Part shown: piece after piece, positions 41,763 through 50,112 of the stretch
Position numbering within the stretch: the first letter of the stretch is position 1
Layout of the letters: each line of letters starts with the position of its first letter
NCBI GenBank assembly: GCA_964414345.1
Contig: CAYPWF010000001.1
Location: 1 to 64,000 of the forward strand
Direction of reading: 5' to 3'
DNA: 64,000 nt
Source of the DNA: Desulfocorpusculum sp964414345
GTDB lineage: Bacteria; Desulfobacterota; Desulfocorpusculales; Desulfocorpusculum
The notes under the pieces: model-generated
What the model was told of the DNA's origin: nothing
What the model saw: only the letters and a program-made list of their open reading frames with translations
Database searches by the model: none
Translations under genes and position numbers: made by a program

Positions 41763-42581
41763 TCAGAACTTCAACCATTCACTGCAATCCCACCCCAAAA
41801 GCCTCTCCAGGCTCCTGATCTCATACTCGTATATGCTGTGCAAGTATTCCCTCTCCCTGTCCCCCATGCGGGACACATAAGGCCTGGAGTGCACGTTCCT
41901 CGGGGCCAGGCCACGCGGAGGGTCTATACCGAGGAACCCACATACTTCCTCCAAGAATTCAAGAGGGGAATTTCTCAGGTCCTCTGTCCTCAAGACCAGG
42001 ACCTGCTCTTTGGGGAAATAGGTCCAGAGTCTTCTCAACTGTTCGGAATAGAAGCCCCGGTCCACATAGGAGTAGAGCCTGTGTTGATAGGGAAGGGCCT
42101 CCCTGCAGCGGTCCCCCTCTTTTTGGATGGCTTCCCAGAAGGGCAGGGGCTCCACATTGCGGGACCGCTGCATGTTCCAGTGGGAATAAGCTCTTGTGAT
42201 CGGGTTTCGGAGAATGACTATAAGCTTGAGATCTGGGTTGTACTCCCACATTCTCCTGGGGGCCGTATACCAATACATGTAGACAGGGGTTGCCTCTCCC
42301 AGGATCCTGTGCGTAGGCCCTGGGCTGAATGCCGAGTGATAGATTGCGTAGTCAGGAGTCTCTCGGCAGAAAATCTCCTCGTTGTCGAAAAAGTGCAGCT
42401 CTTTAGCATCAGCCATGCAGACCTGGGGATGCTCACTCAAGTAGGAGGCCAGTGCAGAGGTGCCAGCTTTCTGCGCTCCGCAAATCAGAAAGCCCACCCT
42501 CTTGCCCCTTGAGTAGTTGCCTAGGACGCGCCTGCAGTTCCAACGTATTCTCAGATAAATTTTCGAGAGAAGTTTGTTCAT
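41763..42581 (-). CDS. Sulfotransferase family protein 2
   Basis: A 272-residue protein resembling heparan/NDST-type sulfotransferases: FLICGAQKAGTSALASYLSE (PAPS 5' loop), HPQVCMADAKELHFFDNEE, and VILRNPITRAYSHWNM (3' phosphate site). These are characteristic of carbohydrate O- or N-sulfotransferases. ATG 42581 (MNKLLSKIYLRIRW) is preferred to 42605. It is the last gene of the minus-strand arm and converges with the GT-C gene. Confidence 0.88.
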   Translation of the reverse strand: MNKLLSKIYLRIRWNCRRVLGNYSRGKRVGFLICGAQKAGTSALASYLSEHPQVCMADAKELHFFDNEEIFCRETPDYAIYHSAFSPGPTHRILGEATPVYMYWYTAPRRMWEYNPDLKLIVILRNPITRAYSHWNMQRSRNVEPLPFWEAIQKEGDRCREALPYQHRLYSYVDRGFYSEQLRRLWTYFPKEQVLVLRTEDLRNSPLEFLEEVCGFLGIDPPRGLAPRNVHSRPYVSRMGDREREYLHSIYEYEIRSLERLLGWDCSEWLKF

Positions 42582-42665
42582 CTCTTGTCGCCTGAGCCTA
42601 GTCACTTACACAGGTTCGGGACATCTCACGAACCGTGGAACCTGGTACTTCCGGAAAACATTATA

Positions 42666-43652
42666 TTAACTATATCCCAATTTCCAATTCAGCCTGCCAG
42701 TAACCCTCTCGAACACTTCCAACTGCTCTTGAGTAAGGGCCTCTCTCCAGCTCTGGTCCAGCTGGATGCCGCTCACTGGTCCCTCGAACCTGATGGAAGG
42801 CGATCCCCCTATGATGTGGTTCTCACCTTTGCCCTGATGGAATGGATCATCCAAGGGAGGGATTCTCCACTTTCGCAAGAGTTCCCCGAGGACCCCCGTG
42901 GGATCCTGGCATATCTCCTCGTAACGGATGAGAACTCTCTTGGAACAGCCAGTGCGCTTGGAAAGCAGGAGAATGCTCCTGGTAGTGCGTGCCCACTGAC
43001 GTGCGGCCTGGACGAATGGTGGAGGGGGTCCAGACATCCACTGCTTAGCCCGTGTGCCCCGCACCATGGAGTGAGCCACTGCTCGGCCGTCTCGCACGAG
43101 CACCACCAATCGTAAGGTCTCGGGGTTTGCCAAGTGAAGGAGCATGTAATGGTAAATGGACTTTGAGGAGTCCACCACGAAGCACGCCCCCGAGACCCTG
43201 GAGATGGCCTCCTGAAGGCGAAGGCAGTTGCCACCTATCCTAATCTCCCTCATTAGGCCGGGCCAGACGTGGGCAATGCGCCTCAGGATCGAGCCGCCCA
43301 AGGCCAAGTAGAGCGCCATGACCCATGCCCTCCAAGCTCGGCCCGCTTGGGTCCTGAACCGGGTCTCCCTCAGGGACCCCCCAAACTCCTCTTCCACCTT
43401 CTTCCAGAAGGCACACCGGATCACCGGTGCCCCGCAAGAGCAGGTAAGGGGATAGTCCTCGTCCTGTACTCCGCAAAGCTGCTTATCTTCAAGGGCGAAT
43501 CCCTGTATCCTCCTCAACTCCCCGGTTGAGATCCCCTGTGGGTGACTGCCCAGCATTAGATCCAGAAGGGTCGAGCCGGATCGGGAAGCACTGGCGATGA
43601 ATATCACCATGGGATGGCCCGGCTGCAGGATTCTCTTCTCACATCTGCCCAT
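42666..43652 (-). CDS. Sulfotransferase family protein 3
   Basis: A 328-residue P-loop sulfotransferase with VIFIASASRSGSTLLDLMLG near the N-terminus and VVLVRDGRAVAHSMVRG for the 3'-phosphate. A CxC pair (TCSCGAPVIRCAFW) follows the first domain and is not standard for the family. ATG 43652 overlaps the upstream stop by one base (TGATG), so it is translationally coupled to the phosphatase-like gene. The acceptor is unknown. Confidence 0.85.
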   Translation of the reverse strand: MGRCEKRILQPGHPMVIFIASASRSGSTLLDLMLGSHPQGISTGELRRIQGFALEDKQLCGVQDEDYPLTCSCGAPVIRCAFWKKVEEEFGGSLRETRFRTQAGRAWRAWVMALYLALGGSILRRIAHVWPGLMREIRIGGNCLRLQEAISRVSGACFVVDSSKSIYHYMLLHLANPETLRLVVLVRDGRAVAHSMVRGTRAKQWMSGPPPPFVQAARQWARTTRSILLLSKRTGCSKRVLIRYEEICQDPTGVLGELLRKWRIPPLDDPFHQGKGENHIIGGSPSIRFEGPVSGIQLDQSWREALTQEQLEVFERVTGRLNWKLGYS

Positions 43653-44284
43653 CAGTGGTTCCTCTCGGTCCTCTCTCCGTGATCGCCGGTGAGGATGAGC
43701 ACTGTGTCATCCAGATCCAGGCACCTCCCCAGGGTCTCCGCCAGCACCCCATCCAGGGATCTCAGGGCCCGATCCAAGGAAACTCGCCTGCCTCCTGGGT
43801 GCTTGTCCCTGGCCCATCTCGGCTGGTGCAGTTCCCACAGGTGGAGGAAAAGAAACCATGGTCGACGGAGCCCGCCGCTGTGTATCCGCCCGAAAAGCTC
43901 GCGGCCCCATTCAGAGGCCAGATAAGAGCGCTTCCCCCTGTGATTGTATTCCAGAAAGCCTCGATCGGGTCCCAGCTCCGGATACAGGGGACGGGTAACC
44001 TCGGCGTAGGTGTTGTATCCACGTTTGGCCATTTCCTGGGCCAGGGATGGGACCATGGCATTCAGCCTCGCACCCGCCAGGGTCTTGATCCCATGCCGGA
44101 TAGGATAAGTTCCCGTCAGGATGGAGGCCACGCTGGGCGACGTGGTAGTGCTCACCGAAACGCACTGGGTGAAGGAGAGTCCTTGGTTGAAAAGGGAGTC
44201 AAGAAATGGGTAACTGCTTCTTTTCGCCCCTTCCAGGAAGAACTGCCCCAAACAGTCAACAATAATCAGAATAATATTTTTCAA
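43652..44284 (-). CDS. Short sulfatase-like protein with Thr at the nucleophile site
   Basis: A 210-residue protein with the N-terminal half of the alkaline phosphatase/sulfatase fold: IILIIVDCLG (metal Asp), then STTTSPSVASILTGTYPIRH, and ILTGDHGERTE (Asp-His ligands). The sulfatase formylglycine position (C/S-x-P-S) reads T-S-P-S, so Thr replaces Cys or Ser. A true sulfatase is therefore unlikely and a phosphotransfer reaction of the LtaS/EptA kind is possible. It stops right after the second metal motif, about 100-250 residues short of usual relatives. It has no signal peptide. It may be truncated or a compact variant. Confidence 0.7.
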   Translation of the reverse strand: MKNIILIIVDCLGQFFLEGAKRSSYPFLDSLFNQGLSFTQCVSVSTTTSPSVASILTGTYPIRHGIKTLAGARLNAMVPSLAQEMAKRGYNTYAEVTRPLYPELGPDRGFLEYNHRGKRSYLASEWGRELFGRIHSGGLRRPWFLFLHLWELHQPRWARDKHPGGRRVSLDRALRSLDGVLAETLGRCLDLDDTVLILTGDHGERTERNH

Positions 44285-44331
44285 GATATGTACCTCATTT
44301 CTTGTCTTTTGATCCTCTTATCCGAGACATG

Positions 44332-45915
44332 CTAGCCTTGAAATGAATCAAGCTCAGCAGTTTGTTTTTTCCCCAAAAATTTGAGCTTTAGCTCTTGCCA
44401 TAAAATCAAATCTTGTTTGTCCAGACCCCATACTATTATAAAAACAATGAGGCCTCCGACCCCAACCAAGATGCGTGCAACAAAGGCCCAACTCCCAAAA
44501 GCCTCAATCAAGCCGTTCATTATCCAAACCAGACACAACAGCCCCAGTCCAGCCGCCAGAATACCCAGGGTGCGTATGGAGAAAGGGTGCAGATTGAGAA
44601 GCTTCCAAAGGAAAAAAAGCTTGGCCATATTTACCGCGCACATGGAGATAGACGTTGCTATAGCTGCCCCAATTGCCCCGAAATTGGGGATCAGAAGCAT
44701 GTTCAGAAAGATATTCAGGGCAACACATCCCACGGTAGCATACAGCTGAATGTGCTGTCTGCCGCACATCATCAAAGTCATCCCGGTCCCCCCGGTCAGC
44801 GAATTCACCAGGCAGCCTGCGGCCAAGACCACCATTACTATATTGCCTTCCTTGGTGAATTCTTTCCCGAACATGGACATGATCTCTGTTGATCCGAGAA
44901 TGATGAACAGGAAGCCAGGCACTGTTGCGTATGTGACCCATCGAGTGGTTGTCTTAAGTATTCCAGCCAAGCGCTCTTTTTCTCCTTTGGCATGGAGACT
45001 TGCGGCCAGAGGGGCGTATATGGAGTTGGTGGCGTTCAAAAAAAGGGGTAGAATCATGGGGATCCGAGATGAGGCCCTGTAGAGCCCTACGGCCGAAGTG
45101 GAGCTCAGAATCCCCAGCATCAAAGTGTCCGTCCAAGCAAGCACGTAATTGAGAACCCCGATTAGCAATATGGGAACAGAGTTACCCATCAGTCGGCGCA
45201 GGTCGTACACAGGCCGCACAGAGCTGTCTGTCAGGCTTGGAAAGAGTTTCACCATGAAACGCAGTGCACATATGGCTGCCACAACGTGGGAGGCAATGAA
45301 AGCCCATATCACCCCCTTGAGTCCCTGACCCAAAAGGAGAAAGGAGGCCATAAACACCAGGTTTACCCCTGGCTCCATGAGGTTCCTCGAAAGAACTGTA
45401 AACTTGGTGGTATGAAAGCCTGTCAGAAGAGAACTGCTTACAGCCATCAAGGTCACAAAAGGTACAGCCGGGGCCAAGGCCCTGAGAACCCAAGCCATTT
45501 CAGGATTGTTAAAGATCCTTTGGGCCACAGAGTCTGCCAAGAGCCAAAGTATCAAGCCGGTTAGACATCCGCTTAGCAGGCAGATCCCGCTGGAGGAGAG
45601 CAAAACCCCTTTGACCCTCGGCTGGTCTGTACTCTTGTAAATTGAAACCAGCCTGGTGCCTCCCAGGGGAATTCCAAGTCTGGCCACAACCTCCGCAATT
45701 CTCACGGCTGCCATGCCCAGTGAGTACAGACCCAGTCCCCCCATGCCCAAGAATCGTGCCAGGAGGATCTGGCCAACCAGTTCCAGGGCTGCTCCTATTG
45801 CACTGCCCAACAGAGTGAATCCAGCACCCTTGGCTGCTTTTTTTGTGTCCGAGAGGATCCTGGAGTCTTTGCCCCGATCCGGAAGGGGGCCTTTTTCTTT
45901 CGGAAGCTCATCCAC
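44332..45915 (-). CDS. Wzx-like polysaccharide flippase (MOP superfamily)
   Basis: A 527-residue membrane protein of the polysaccharide/oligosaccharide exporter family. About 14 hydrophobic segments are visible, from GAGFTLLGSAIGAALELVGQ through FLGMGGLGLYSLGMAAV, to the C-terminal pair ending LVGVGGLIVFIIVWG. It would flip lipid-linked repeat units across the inner membrane. The gene lies six bases downstream of a glycosyltransferase-like gene and upstream of the sulfatase-like gene in the minus-strand arm. AT content is higher here than in flanking housekeeping genes. Confidence 0.92.
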   Translation of the reverse strand: MDELPKEKGPLPDRGKDSRILSDTKKAAKGAGFTLLGSAIGAALELVGQILLARFLGMGGLGLYSLGMAAVRIAEVVARLGIPLGGTRLVSIYKSTDQPRVKGVLLSSSGICLLSGCLTGLILWLLADSVAQRIFNNPEMAWVLRALAPAVPFVTLMAVSSSLLTGFHTTKFTVLSRNLMEPGVNLVFMASFLLLGQGLKGVIWAFIASHVVAAICALRFMVKLFPSLTDSSVRPVYDLRRLMGNSVPILLIGVLNYVLAWTDTLMLGILSSTSAVGLYRASSRIPMILPLFLNATNSIYAPLAASLHAKGEKERLAGILKTTTRWVTYATVPGFLFIILGSTEIMSMFGKEFTKEGNIVMVVLAAGCLVNSLTGGTGMTLMMCGRQHIQLYATVGCVALNIFLNMLLIPNFGAIGAAIATSISMCAVNMAKLFFLWKLLNLHPFSIRTLGILAAGLGLLCLVWIMNGLIEAFGSWAFVARILVGVGGLIVFIIVWGLDKQDLILWQELKLKFLGKKQTAELDSFQG

Positions 45916-45921
45916 CGGGAA

Positions 45922-46830
45922 TCACCGCTTAGGCAAGAAAGCCCCCACCGTCAGGGCCCTTGCGTGCAAGTCCAGCAGGAGCGAAAATCCCCTTGTCCAC
46001 CAGCTGCCTGGCTTGCCCAGAATCCATCGGGGTATGTTTCTGGAGACCGGGTGGAAAAGCCTTGCTCCATCCGGTCTGGAAAGCTCCCTGAGGATCACTG
46101 ATGTGGGAACCTCTCTTCCTACACCGTTCAGCAATTTCTTGCGGGAGGGCAGCAAACGGGTTTGAGGATTTGCAGCCCACCAGGGCTCATAAGGGTGGTC
46201 TGAGCAGATCGGAGTGCCGAAAACCCTGGCCAAAGTCGGAATCTTGTACTCCAGGAACCCGGTCTCTGGAATGGACTCATCGCTGTATCTCTGCAGAAAG
46301 GATCTAGGGAAACACACTACCACGAAAAGACAGGCAAAAATGGGCCCTTCATAGCCAAATCTGGAGCGCAGGAACTCCTTAAAAGAGTCATACTCCTTTC
46401 GCTTCACGGGATTCTTTTCTCCAGCCCAAGGCCACCAGGATTCAACTTCAGCTACCGGTCGGAATCCCGAGAGCAGGATCTGATTCGGCAGCAAGGTACT
46501 GAAAAGTTTCCCCAAAGCTGCCAGTGGAAGCATGTCCCACTGCATTATGAAAACCGTCTCCCAGTCCAAGTCTTTTCCTCTTTCCTTGTACCATCTCGCT
46601 ATGAGCTGGTCCCCGTTTCTCCACTTCCATGCTGCGCTTCGCTCTTCAGGGAACACGTACAGGTCTTCCAAATGGCTCCCCAAGCTTGCCTTTGCCTGTT
46701 GCGCCTCGGACACGGGCCCACCATAAAGCCCGTAGATCTTGGCCTTGGGGTTAATCTCCCTCAAGGCTTTTAGCCTTTGGGCGCAAACCCCATACTTCTT
46801 GTAAAACCAAAAAAGCACTGCGGGCTCCAT
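45922..46830 (-). CDS. Uncharacterised protein, possibly glycosyltransferase-like
   Basis: A 302-residue soluble protein that I do not recognise. The N-terminus (LFWFYKKYGVCAQRLKALR, then AKIYGLYGGP) and the segment WETVFIMQWDMLPLAAL are reminiscent of GT-A nucleotide-sugar enzymes, with WDM at the place of a DxD-like motif. There is an aromatic-rich middle (VESWWPWAG). It is cotranscribed between a sulfotransferase and the flippase, so a role in assembling the repeat unit is plausible but unproven. Confidence 0.6.
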   Translation of the reverse strand: MEPAVLFWFYKKYGVCAQRLKALREINPKAKIYGLYGGPVSEAQQAKASLGSHLEDLYVFPEERSAAWKWRNGDQLIARWYKERGKDLDWETVFIMQWDMLPLAALGKLFSTLLPNQILLSGFRPVAEVESWWPWAGEKNPVKRKEYDSFKEFLRSRFGYEGPIFACLFVVVCFPRSFLQRYSDESIPETGFLEYKIPTLARVFGTPICSDHPYEPWWAANPQTRLLPSRKKLLNGVGREVPTSVILRELSRPDGARLFHPVSRNIPRWILGKPGSWWTRGFSLLLDLHARALTVGAFLPKR

Positions 46831-46831
46831 A

Positions 46832-47809
46832 TCAGCTCCTGCGCGTTACCTCAAAGCCCATCCTCTCTACCTCTTTGACGTCCTCCTCCTCAAAGCAACT
46901 CAACTCCACTCTGCGATACCTGCCCATGGTGGGGGGAGGGTTTGGAATCAAGCAAAGCCGCTTGAAGGCGGCCTTATCCACATCCAGACCCAGGAAGGAT
47001 AAAATCTTTTCCATACACTTGTCAGGATAGAGGCAAAGAAGGTCGAAATTCACGCTCAAAAATCTCTCACCCAGACCTTGACCCAACGAATCTATCCTCC
47101 GGTTGGCAAGCACCCAATATTTCAGGGATAAACGGGGAAGCTCTTCCTCTCTATCGGGCTTTCCCAATCCGAACAGGAACCCCCAGTTCATGAGCTGCTG
47201 CTGATTCCGACTTAGCGCCATGTCCAGACCGTGTCTTACTACATTAATGTACTTGAGGTCCCGAAAAGCGATGATTAGGTCCTCAAGGTAGATGTGAGTG
47301 TTGGGCTCTTTCCAACCCCAGGCCGTTGCCCCTCGCGCAGGTGTGCCTTTTCTGGCAAGCAGATTCCATGCTCTCAAGAGCGGCCAAATTCCTCTTCCAC
47401 GCCCTCCCGGGCTGTGACCCCTCCACATCATGGGCAGTGCCGCACCCAGAACGCGGGCTGGATCTCCCATTTTTAGAGGCCCTGAAAGCATCGCTCTGTT
47501 GAAGACATCCATTGTTTTTATGATGGAGCTGCGGCCCCTGGAAAGGGCCGCTTTGTACCAAAGAGGCCTTTTGAAAAGCAGTGTAAACCACAGGTTATCC
47601 AGGGACTCGTTTAAATCTCTTCCCAGATAATACCCGAGCTCCAGAAGAATCCTTGCAACCAATCTGGTCCCGCTTCCCCCGACCCCGCCTATGACAACAG
47701 GAGCTTTAGCGGAAAAGCGCTCCCAGTCATCTGGAAGTCCCCTTCTCATGACTTTCACTAGAACCCAAGACTCCTTGCAGCAGCCTGAAAAAAAATTCCA
47801 GCCCGCCAT
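46832..47809 (-). CDS. Sulfotransferase family protein 4
   Basis: A 325-residue protein with a P-loop VVIGGVGGSGTRLVARILLE and a 3'-phosphate segment INVVRHGLDMALSRNQQQL. The substitution of the usual R-S-G by G-G-S-G-T-R is seen in divergent sulfotransferases of polysaccharide loci. It lies one base upstream of the uncharacterised gene. Repeat copy F lies directly upstream. Confidence 0.82.
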   Translation of the reverse strand: MAGWNFFSGCCKESWVLVKVMRRGLPDDWERFSAKAPVVIGGVGGSGTRLVARILLELGYYLGRDLNESLDNLWFTLLFKRPLWYKAALSRGRSSIIKTMDVFNRAMLSGPLKMGDPARVLGAALPMMWRGHSPGGRGRGIWPLLRAWNLLARKGTPARGATAWGWKEPNTHIYLEDLIIAFRDLKYINVVRHGLDMALSRNQQQLMNWGFLFGLGKPDREEELPRLSLKYWVLANRRIDSLGQGLGERFLSVNFDLLCLYPDKCMEKILSFLGLDVDKAAFKRLCLIPNPPPTMGRYRRVELSCFEEEDVKEVERMGFEVTRRS

Positions 47810-47826
47810 TGTTCCAAATAAAACTA

Positions 47827-48023
47827 GCCTGGTTTATTCTCCAAAGCCCGTGACTTTGGGGGCCATGCTTCCAACCTCCCTGGTACACTTCGGTGTATTA
47901 CGACTCCAACCAGGGCCAGATCTCAAACCGGAAATCAGGGTGCTTTTTAGAATTGACTGTCTTCTCTTACCATATCATGAAGCCTAGCCCTCATTACCCA
48001 CCCATGGTGAGTAATGCAGGTTA
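47827..48023 (+). repeat. Interspersed intergenic element, copy F
   Basis: A plus-strand copy filling the gap between two minus-strand sulfotransferase genes. It shows TGGTTTATTCTCCAAAGCCC, GTGACTTTGGGGGCCATGC, GTATTACGACTCCAACCAGG, AAATCAGGGTGCTTTTTAG and a right hairpin with GCCCTCATTAC facing GTAATGCAGGT. The left terminus differs slightly from copies D, E and G and matches copy A better, hinting at subfamilies. Confidence 0.75.
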
Positions 48024-48024
48024 A

Positions 48025-49041
48025 TTAAAGCTCAGAGTAGCCGAGTTGTTCCATCATGGGACAATTCTTGACTCTTTGGTAAAATTCTCGCAGGGCTTCA
48101 TCTTCCAAGAAAGCGTACTTTCTTGTCTTGTTTAGTCTCCCGCAAAGTCTGCTTATCCATTCCTGGTGCACATGCAAGCCACAAAAAACCGCCAGCGCGC
48201 CCAGGTTTTTTTCCGGCGCGTCCAAGAAGTCCTCGTAGCGTACGCAGAGAGTCCGCTCTTCTAAATGAGCCAGCACTTCAGTTTCCCTGGAGACGTATGT
48301 GTTCCAGAGTTGAAACCCACCCTCCAGGGTGTCGCAGCCGTATGCCCTCATCCTGTTGTAGCGGCTCAAAGGGGCCATCTGTTCTATGAATCTGTGGCAG
48401 GTCTCCAAAAAATAAAGCAACAAGGGCCTTCGACCCATCTGGAGTGTCCGCCTCCTGAATTTCCCCAGCAGGCTGTTGTCCTTCCTGACAGGATTTGCAA
48501 GCCTTTTCCCCTCCCTGAGCATGAGGCTCCTTGCCACATCAATTCCGTTTCTTACTATTCGAACCACGCGGGCCCTAGGAAAAATTTCCAGCCAAAGGGG
48601 CAAAAGAAAAGCATTTCTGGGATCTTTCCAGCCCCATGAGAAATTCGTTTTCTGCAACGTCCGAGACCTCCAGTAGAGCTTCGGACCCAGGAAAGAAAAC
48701 ACTCCGAAGGAAGAAATGTCCTTTTTGAGGGAGGAGATCACCTCTTGTGTCAAGGACGCATTACTCAAGATCAGATTCACAGGAAGGGGATTGTCCCATC
48801 TCCCTCCGCATATATTTATGAGCTTCTCGTTGCGTCTCCTAAAAAACAGGGCTTCCTGGGTCTCATCCAGCTCCCATCCCACAAAAAGACCGCATTCCAT
48901 GAGCATCTTGGTCAGAATGGAAGTGCCGGAGCGATGCATGCCCATGATAATAATTGGATAGTCAGTCTTGGGCTTTTTGCTGTCTAAATTCATTTCTTGT
49001 TTCTTTCCCGAAAAGTCCTTTTTTTCGGGTCTCTTGCCCAA
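48025..49041 (-). CDS. Sulfotransferase family protein 5
   Basis: A 338-residue P-loop sulfotransferase: YPIIIMGMHRSGTSILTKML, the MECGLFVGWELDETQEALFF stretch, and RIVRNGIDVARSLMLREG. It is most similar in layout to the 46832 protein, and repeat copy F separates the two. A 120-base gap with no clear gene separates it from the next upstream gene (49162), so it may have its own promoter. Confidence 0.85.
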   Translation of the reverse strand: MGKRPEKKDFSGKKQEMNLDSKKPKTDYPIIIMGMHRSGTSILTKMLMECGLFVGWELDETQEALFFRRRNEKLINICGGRWDNPLPVNLILSNASLTQEVISSLKKDISSFGVFSFLGPKLYWRSRTLQKTNFSWGWKDPRNAFLLPLWLEIFPRARVVRIVRNGIDVARSLMLREGKRLANPVRKDNSLLGKFRRRTLQMGRRPLLLYFLETCHRFIEQMAPLSRYNRMRAYGCDTLEGGFQLWNTYVSRETEVLAHLEERTLCVRYEDFLDAPEKNLGALAVFCGLHVHQEWISRLCGRLNKTRKYAFLEDEALREFYQRVKNCPMMEQLGYSEL

Positions 49042-49161
49042 TTAGAAAACATGGGCTTAAAACTATTAAGCCTCTACCCCCAAAAAAGCCTAAAAAATCC
49101 TTAGCCTAAGAAACAGGATTTCACCCCTGCTGCCTAAAGGCTTCTGGGTTAATTAACTAGC

Positions 49162-50112
49162 CTACTTGCTCGTTTTGTGAGCCAAACCCTTCCACATGGC
49201 AGCTTGGGGGAGGATCTTAAGGGCCCCCACTAGGTTGCCCAGCCCCAGCAACAACCGCCAAATCCTCTCGTTTTTCCCTTTGACCACCAATGCAGCCCCT
49301 AGATTCCCAAGCACAAGCCCTGTTGTTGCCCATAGGAACCTGGCCTTGTTTGCAAGGCTTTGTTCCCCGTGCAGGCGAAACAAGTGGGCGTGTCCCATAA
49401 CCTGCCTCAAGCCGCGCTGAATCGCGCCCCTTGAGCTTCTTTGCGGAGGGTAGTGTGCCAGCCTGGCAAAAGGAGTTGTCTTCAGGGTGTAAGTGGCAGA
49501 TACCCTCCAGCCGAACTCCACATCTTCCAGACCGTGGCGGCCTTCCTGGTTCATGTCCCAAAAGTTAAACCGGTTCAGGACCTCTTTTCGAAAACAGCTC
49601 AAACCTCCTGGAATCCACTGGACCTCTGTAACAGCCTCAGGGATGCCTGCAGAAGAGTAGTACCCCCAGGGCAGAAGCCGGCCGGGGGGGCCTTTTTCCA
49701 TGAGAAAAAACTTGGCCCAGAGGCTAAACCACTTAGGCTTGGACCAGCGATTAGTTATGACTCCGCTTACCCCTGCCAGGCGCTCTGTTTCATCCTCATG
49801 GAACACCTCAAGTATTTCCTCTATAAAGTTCGGCTCCAGGACCACATCATCGTCAAGGAAAAGTATAAACTCTCCTTTGGCCACTCGAGCCCCTAGGTTG
49901 CGCGAGGCCGAAAGCCCTGGTGGGGATTTGCGGTGATACTGGAATTCCACCCCCTGCGGCACCCTGAGCCTCAATGCCTCCACATCCAGCGCCCCGTCGT
50001 CCACTATGACCAGTTCTTCCGGAAGCCGGCTCTGTGCCCAAATGGAATCCAGGCAGCGGTAAAGCTCCTCCTCACGGTCCATGGTGGCTATTATCACCGA
50101 GAGGCTGCTCAC
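49162..50112 (-). CDS. GT2 glycosyltransferase
   Basis: A 316-residue GT-A enzyme with SVIIATMDREEELYRCLDSI, VIVDDGALDVEAL, LSASRNLGARVAKGEFILFL and the metal motif FLDDDVVLEPNF. A C-terminal hydrophobic segment suggests membrane association. The start is GTG 50112, overlapping the upstream stop as GTGA. It is the fourth gene of a tightly spaced minus-strand block beginning at 54307. Confidence 0.9.
   Translation of the reverse strand: MSSLSVIIATMDREEELYRCLDSIWAQSRLPEELVIVDDGALDVEALRLRVPQGVEFQYHRKSPPGLSASRNLGARVAKGEFILFLDDDVVLEPNFIEEILEVFHEDETERLAGVSGVITNRWSKPKWFSLWAKFFLMEKGPPGRLLPWGYYSSAGIPEAVTEVQWIPGGLSCFRKEVLNRFNFWDMNQEGRHGLEDVEFGWRVSATYTLKTTPFARLAHYPPQRSSRGAIQRGLRQVMGHAHLFRLHGEQSLANKARFLWATTGLVLGNLGAALVVKGKNERIWRLLLGLGNLVGALKILPQAAMWKGLAHKTSK

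Noticed and set aside
43652..44284. Ordinary sulfatase
   Set aside because: The formylglycine position is Thr and the C-terminal subdomain is missing, so sulfate-ester hydrolysis is not supported.
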